From contig JAQGPA010000208.1 in NCBI GenBank assembly GCA_028293325.1, forward strand, positions 1 through 45,499: a DNA stretch of 45,499 nt, given 5' to 3'. The notes below the pieces were generated by a model. The model was not told the origin of the DNA. It saw nothing but the letters and a program-made list of their open reading frames with translations, and did no database searches. Shown piece by piece: positions 42,016-45,499 of the stretch. This DNA is from Pedosphaera sp. Lineage in GTDB: Bacteria > Verrucomicrobiota > Verrucomicrobiia > Limisphaerales > Pedosphaeraceae. The translations under genes were made by a program, and so were the position numbers. The stretch's first letter is position 1. Each line of letters begins with the position of its first letter.

Positions 42016-42780
42016 ATGAGTTCTGAGTTGCCATCCTATTACACCGGACTCAAGCCGTTTGCGGAACTGTTTGCGACGGGGGCGCCGATGTTGATGTATC
42101 ACAAGCTGGGGTCGCGTCCGGCAGGGGTGCGGCTGAAGGGGCTGTATGTGAGCGCGCGATTGTTTGAGCGGCAGTTGGGGGAATTGCGGCAGGCTGGTTT
42201 TACCACACCAGCTTATGGGACGTTGCCTGCGGACAAAGGGAACGAGGAAAAGCAGATCACGCTGACGTTTGACGACGGGTTTGCGAATGTGCTGCGGCAC
42301 GGGTTGGAGCCGCTGGCACGAAATGGATTTCGCGCGATTGAATTCCTGGTGGCGGACCGGATTGGACGCGCCAACGAATGGGAAGTGAAAGAGGGCGAGG
42401 TGCGGGAACCGCTGATGAACAATGCGCAGATCAAAGAATGGCTGGCGGCGGGCCATGAAATCGGTTCGCACACGCTGACGCATCCGTTTCTGACGCGGAT
42501 CAGCCGGGCGGAGGCGCGGGAGGAGATTTTTTCCAGCAAGCGAAAGCTTGAAGACCGTTTTGGGGTGCCGATCCGGCATTTCTGTCATCCGTACGGGGAT
42601 TGGAATCCGGCGGTGCGGGATTTGGTGAAGGAGGCGGGTTATGCGACGGCATGCACGACGGAGTTTGGCGTGAATACGGCGGCGACGGCACGGTGGGAAT
42701 TGAAACGGATCACGGCGCGGTATCAGTCGATCAGCTTCAAGGCGCTCAAGGCGCGCCTGGCCCGATACCTCGCCCATTGA
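42016..42780 (+). CDS. Polysaccharide deacetylase (NodB-type)
   Basis: A 254-aa carbohydrate esterase family 4 protein. Motif 1 is LTFDDGF (83-89: catalytic base and metal-binding Asp). Motif 2 is SHTLTH (151-156: metal-binding His152 and His156). Motif 3 is around FCHPYGDWNPAVRDL. A YHKLGSR stretch near residue 29 is common in this group. There is no signal peptide, so it may act in the cytoplasm on a lipid-linked intermediate, like deacetylases that act on LPS sugars. ATG 42016 or 41989 could be the start; the shorter form begins with MSSELPSYY. It removes N-acetyl groups, which would create free amino groups on the glycan (inference). It ends the glycan cluster. Confidence 0.82.
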   Translation: MSSELPSYYTGLKPFAELFATGAPMLMYHKLGSRPAGVRLKGLYVSARLFERQLGELRQAGFTTPAYGTLPADKGNEEKQITLTFDDGFANVLRHGLEPLARNGFRAIEFLVADRIGRANEWEVKEGEVREPLMNNAQIKEWLAAGHEIGSHTLTHPFLTRISRAEAREEIFSSKRKLEDRFGVPIRHFCHPYGDWNPAVRDLVKEAGYATACTTEFGVNTAATARWELKRITARYQSISFKALKARLARYLAH

Positions 42781-42963
42781 ACGGCGGGCCGGGGGTTTGG
42801 TCTGAAAAAGCATGACGTTGATGGGCAATAAGGAGTTTAGGCGGCGAATTTTACTTTTCCACTTGCTTGTCGTATCATGTCGTGCTCTTTTTTCTCGCGC
42901 GAAGGTTTCGCGGCAATCAGGAAAACAGTAAAGAATTAATGCAAACACAAATGTTGTAATACG

Positions 42964-43287
42964 ATGTACCGCCCCAAATCTCCTTTTCAAGCCATCAACC
43001 AACCGGATCGTTATTCAGCCAAGAAAATGGCCAAGCCGGTAAATTTCATTTGTGTGGCACCCGCCGCGCGCACTGTTTTCCTCATGGGAGACTTCAATGA
43101 TTGGGACACCGCTTCCCACCCGATGATACGGCAGCCGGATGGCGGCTGGTTGATTCAGGTGCCATTGACTCATGGGCATCATCATTATCAATTTCTGGTG
43201 GATGGGAAGCCGATGTTGGATCCGCGCGCGCAGGGCGTGGCGCGCAACGAGAAGGATGAAAAGGTTTCGCTGCTGGCGGTGAGTTGA
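42964..43287 (+). CDS. Small stand-alone CBM48 (glycogen-binding) protein
   Basis: A 107-aa protein that is mostly one carbohydrate-binding module of family 48 (the AMPK beta/isoamylase N-terminal type). VNFICVAPAARTVFLMGDFNDWD, MIRQPDGGWLIQVPLTHGHHHYQFLVDG and a final RNEKDEKVSLLAV match the family, including the conserved GDFNDW and YQFLVDG. No catalytic domain is attached. It may bind glycogen or starch-like polymer, or act as an adaptor; the partner is unknown. It is single and not obviously part of an operon. Confidence 0.87.
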   Translation: MYRPKSPFQAINQPDRYSAKKMAKPVNFICVAPAARTVFLMGDFNDWDTASHPMIRQPDGGWLIQVPLTHGHHHYQFLVDGKPMLDPRAQGVARNEKDEKVSLLAVS

Positions 43288-43381
43288 GGGGGGTGCGTAA
43301 AAGCTGAAGAGGGAACGAATAGCGGTGGGCGTTCCTGGCTGATCGATGGTGCCAGCGCTGGTGTCCGGTTCTTGTATTGAA

Positions 43382-43397
43382 GCGGCGTAAACGCCGC
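43382..43397. terminator. GCGGCGT/ACGCCGC palindrome between convergent genes
   Basis: A perfect 7-bp inverted repeat with a 2-nt centre, between the CBM48 gene (plus) and tadA (minus). It could act as a two-way terminator, although no T-run follows. The motif resembles a dispersed repeat that I recall from Verrucomicrobia. Confidence 0.35.
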
Positions 43398-43456
43398 GCG
43401 CCTCTGACTGCGGAGGACAGGTGCGCTTCTTTACCGATGAGGTAACTTACAAGAAA

Positions 43457-43978
43457 TCAATTTGCGCTCAGCGGGGGCAGGGTGTTGGGCGGTTTCTGGT
43501 TTTTCGCGCGCTGTTCGGAGAAGAAAGTTTGGAGCAGCGCGAGGCATTCCGGTTCGCGGACGCCGCGGGTAATTTCACATTGATGGTTGAAGGAGGGGAA
43601 TTGCAGGAGGTTCAACGCGCCGCCGGCGGCGCCGGCTTTGGGGTCGCCCACACCATAGACCACGCGGGCCAAACGCACATGGACGATGGCGCCGGCGCAC
43701 ATGGGACAGGGTTCCTTGGTGACGTAGAGAGTGCAATCGGTCAGCCGCCAATCGCCCACGACTTCCTCAGCCTGGGTGAGTGCGAGCATTTCGGCGTGGG
43801 CGGTGGCATCCTTCAATAACTCCACCTGGTTGAAAGCGCGTGCGATGATGCGGCCAGCGCGAACCACGACGGCGCCCACGGGGACTTCCTCCGCTTCATA
43901 GGCGCGCGCGGCCTGACGCAAGGCTTCGCCCATGAAGTATTGGTCGCTCTGTAAATCGATGATCGGTTCTTCCGGCAC
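43457..43978 (-). CDS. tadA: tRNA adenosine(34) deaminase TadA
   Basis: Deaminates adenosine 34 to inosine in the tRNA-Arg anticodon, in the cytoplasm; usually essential. A 173-aa cytidine deaminase-fold protein with the zinc site complete: HAEMLAL (His61, catalytic Glu63) and PCPMCAGAIVHVRLARVVYG (Cys91, Cys94). DQYFMGEALRQAARAYEAEEVPVGAVVVR is the family N-terminus, and VYGVGDPKAGAAGGALNLLQ is the usual substrate-binding end. It begins at ATG 43978 and is 36 bp downstream of the Nudix gene on the same strand. Confidence 0.93.
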   Translation of the reverse strand: MPEEPIIDLQSDQYFMGEALRQAARAYEAEEVPVGAVVVRAGRIIARAFNQVELLKDATAHAEMLALTQAEEVVGDWRLTDCTLYVTKEPCPMCAGAIVHVRLARVVYGVGDPKAGAAGGALNLLQFPSFNHQCEITRGVREPECLALLQTFFSEQRAKNQKPPNTLPPLSAN

Positions 43979-44014
43979 GGAGCCAATGTCAAATTTCAGG
44001 CGGGGAATGTCGAT

Positions 44015-44512
44015 TTATTTTTTCGGCGCGGATTGTTCGAGGAGCCATTCATTACGACCATCGGGATGGCAATGGCAGGCGGCGGCGAAGAATCCGCCGC
44101 GATGTTGCCAGAACAAGGGCCAGATTTGTTCGAGATCGGTTTGCGGCATTTTGGCGGTGGGCAAGGCGGTGCGGGGGAAGAATTGAAAAATGCCTTCGCG
44201 GTGCGGCGGCGGAAGTGCGGTGAGCCTGGGCTTCACTTCAAAGAGGAACATGAGCCAGTGAGCCTGGCCCTGGAAACCTTGCTCGGCGACGAGGCCGGTA
44301 AGATGCAGATCAGTTGGCTCTAGGGTAATGCCCATTTCTTCAAAGGCTTCGCGGCAGGCGCAGGCGTAGGGGGATTCGCCGGTCTCGGTGTGAAGTTTGC
44401 CGCCGCAGGGACTCCAGAGACCGAGGTTGGGTTGCTGCGCGCGTTCGAGCAGGAGCACTTCATCGCGTTCGTTGAAGCAATAGAGCAGAGTCGTGATGTG
44501 ATGATTAAGCAC
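44015..44512 (-). CDS. Nudix hydrolase
   Basis: A 165-aa Nudix protein when read from the GTG at 44512. The Nudix box is GGKLHTETGESPYACACREAFEEMGI, with two extra residues before the first Glu compared with the GX5EX7REUXEEXGU pattern. The sequence HHITTLLYCFNERDEVLLLERAQQPNLGLWSPC is the usual strand pair ahead of the box. The substrate, probably a nucleoside diphosphate derivative, is not clear. A TTG at 44551 would add 13 residues read from AT-rich DNA and is less likely. Its 5' end sits at the edge of a change in base composition, next to the recombinase, so the natural start may have been altered by integration. Confidence 0.8.
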   Translation of the reverse strand: MLNHHITTLLYCFNERDEVLLLERAQQPNLGLWSPCGGKLHTETGESPYACACREAFEEMGITLEPTDLHLTGLVAEQGFQGQAHWLMFLFEVKPRLTALPPPHREGIFQFFPRTALPTAKMPQTDLEQIWPLFWQHRGGFFAAACHCHPDGRNEWLLEQSAPKK

Positions 44513-44528
44513 AATTATAAGAAATTGT
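44511..44528. other. ACAATT/AATTGT dyad at the mobile-element edge (possible attachment site)
   Basis: An 18-nt stretch with 6-bp perfect arms and a 6-nt centre, exactly at the shift from GC-rich host DNA to AT-rich DNA, 45 bp before the serine recombinase gene. Such a place is typical of serine-recombinase attachment sites, but the other end is outside the window and no core repeat can be tested. Confidence 0.35.
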
Positions 44529-44572
44529 AAAAACGCCGAATTCCGATACAATCAAAATAAGGAGAGGCACAG

Positions 44573-45499
44573 ATGAAATACAAGGCATATTCATATACAC
44601 GATTCAGCACGGGCAAACAGTCCCAAGGAATATCAAAAATCCGTCAACAGGAATCCCCGTTGGTATTGGATTTTATAAAACGGCACAACCTTACGGTTGT
44701 TCAACACATGGTTGACGCTGGGGTGAGCGGATTTAAAGGAAAAAACTTTTCCAATACCGCAGCACTCGGGAAATTCATTGAACAAATCCGACAAGGAAAT
44801 GTTGACCGTGGCTCTGTCTTAATTGTTGAAAATCTTGACCGTTTTTCAAGAGACAACATTACGGATTGTATCGGGCGCTTCTCTGAAATCATCAAGGCCG
44901 GAGTGAACATCGGTCTTGTGTCAATGAACATCATTATCGACCTTGACCAAATGAACAACAACCCGATGTTGTGGACCTACGTTAGTAACGAATTTATGAG
45001 AGCGCGGGGAGAATCCAAAAGGAAATCAGACCTGTCAAAGGCGAATATAGCAAACAAGATTGAACGGGCGAAGAAAGGAGAGCGGATTTATTTCGGTGGT
45101 CTGGCTCCAACGTGGATTAAAGGCGTTGATGAAAATGGAGGATGGATTGTTGGCGAGCGGATTAATAAAATCATTCAAAGAGTTTTTCAAATGTATCTTG
45201 ACGGGAATTCATGTTCAGCAATTGCCAAAACACTGAATAACGAAAATGTAAAATCCATAAGGGACACACTTTGGTTTAATACTACCGTCAAACACATTCT
45301 CGCTAATCGGTGCGTGCTCGGCTACTGCAAAGTAGGTTCGTTTGAATCTGATAATCATTATCCTCGTTTGGTGTCGGATGCAGACTTTTACGCCGTTCAA
45401 ACAAAAATAGCACGTAACGTAACCAACCGCGGCGGTTCGCCCAGCGGAAAGGTTCCGAACGTCTTCAAAGGTCTGTTGAGGTGTGCAAAGTGCAGCGGC
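44573..45499 (+). CDS. Serine recombinase (site-specific integrase), cut by the window edge
   Basis: The open frame from ATG 44573 runs 309 codons to the last base of the window with no stop. The resolvase catalytic domain is visible: YSYTRFSTGKQSQ (nucleophile Ser12), VDAGVSGFKGKNF, LIVENLDRFSRDN, and then a middle 'recombinase' domain with FGGLAPTWIKGV, the CSAIAKTLNNENVK segment and VKHILANRCVLGY. At the right edge GLLRCAKCSG starts the zinc beta-ribbon, so roughly the first half of a large serine recombinase of 500 or so aa is present. AAGGAGAGG precedes the start. The DNA is markedly more AT-rich than the other genes in the window, which marks it as acquired. It probably integrates or excises an element lying to the right. 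Confidence 0.88.
   Translation, partial: MKYKAYSYTRFSTGKQSQGISKIRQQESPLVLDFIKRHNLTVVQHMVDAGVSGFKGKNFSNTAALGKFIEQIRQGNVDRGSVLIVENLDRFSRDNITDCIGRFSEIIKAGVNIGLVSMNIIIDLDQMNNNPMLWTYVSNEFMRARGESKRKSDLSKANIANKIERAKKGERIYFGGLAPTWIKGVDENGGWIVGERINKIIQRVFQMYLDGNSCSAIAKTLNNENVKSIRDTLWFNTTVKHILANRCVLGYCKVGSFESDNHYPRLVSDADFYAVQTKIARNVTNRGGSPSGKVPNVFKGLLRCAKCSG

Noticed and set aside
41968..43002. 344-codon minus-strand open frame opposite the deacetylase
   Set aside because: It is antisense to the CE4 gene with its three catalytic motifs; its translation is Arg/Pro-rich and unlike any family.
1..45499. CRISPR array, rRNA or tRNA genes
   Set aside because: No regularly spaced direct repeats, no rRNA-like stretch and no convincing cloverleaf were seen by eye; a tRNA cannot be ruled out without a dedicated scan.

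Overview
The window looks like chromosomal DNA of a Gram-negative bacterium, most plausibly a Verrucomicrobiota member (Pedosphaera/Limisphaerales-like). This is inferred from three things: an ECF sigma factor with a TRWSVV-type N-terminus next to a large Ser/Thr kinase, dispersed palindromic repeats of a kind I recall as abundant in that group, and outer-membrane systems (Mla lipid transport, MsbA, heptosyltransferase-like GT9 enzymes). No rRNA, tRNA or CRISPR was seen.

Layout. 1-440: a non-coding block built of several repeat types. 442-4129: a molybdenum-cofactor set (MOSC protein, MobA, YdeP-like molybdopterin oxidoreductase), followed by a short relic of a GMC oxidoreductase. 4450-8034: a tightly overlapping Mla-type phospholipid transport operon with a STAS domain fused to the permease. 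8204-10941: an outer-membrane protein and a secreted DUF4139-like protein, convergent. 11040-14292: a DegT/DnrJ aminotransferase divergent from a first MsbA-like exporter. 14293-15383: mostly non-coding, with tandem hairpins, a doubtful small ORF and a small lipoprotein. 15384-19174: an ECF sigma factor and a Ser/Thr kinase fused to an M23 peptidase-like domain.

19295-42780 is a large surface-glycan cluster: eleven glycosyltransferases, two sulfotransferases, four methyltransferases, a perosamine-synthase-like aminotransferase with a GNAT acyltransferase, a second MsbA-like exporter and a polysaccharide deacetylase. GT9 enzymes and MsbA are present and no recognisable Wzx, Wzy or Wzm/Wzt is, so assembly of a decorated LPS core or lipooligosaccharide is the simplest reading. 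The sulfotransferases suggest that the glycan is sulfated.

42964-44512 holds housekeeping genes (a CBM48 protein, TadA, a Nudix hydrolase). From about 44512 base composition shifts to AT-rich, and a serine recombinase starts at 44573 and runs off the right edge. This is probably the left end of an integrated mobile element.
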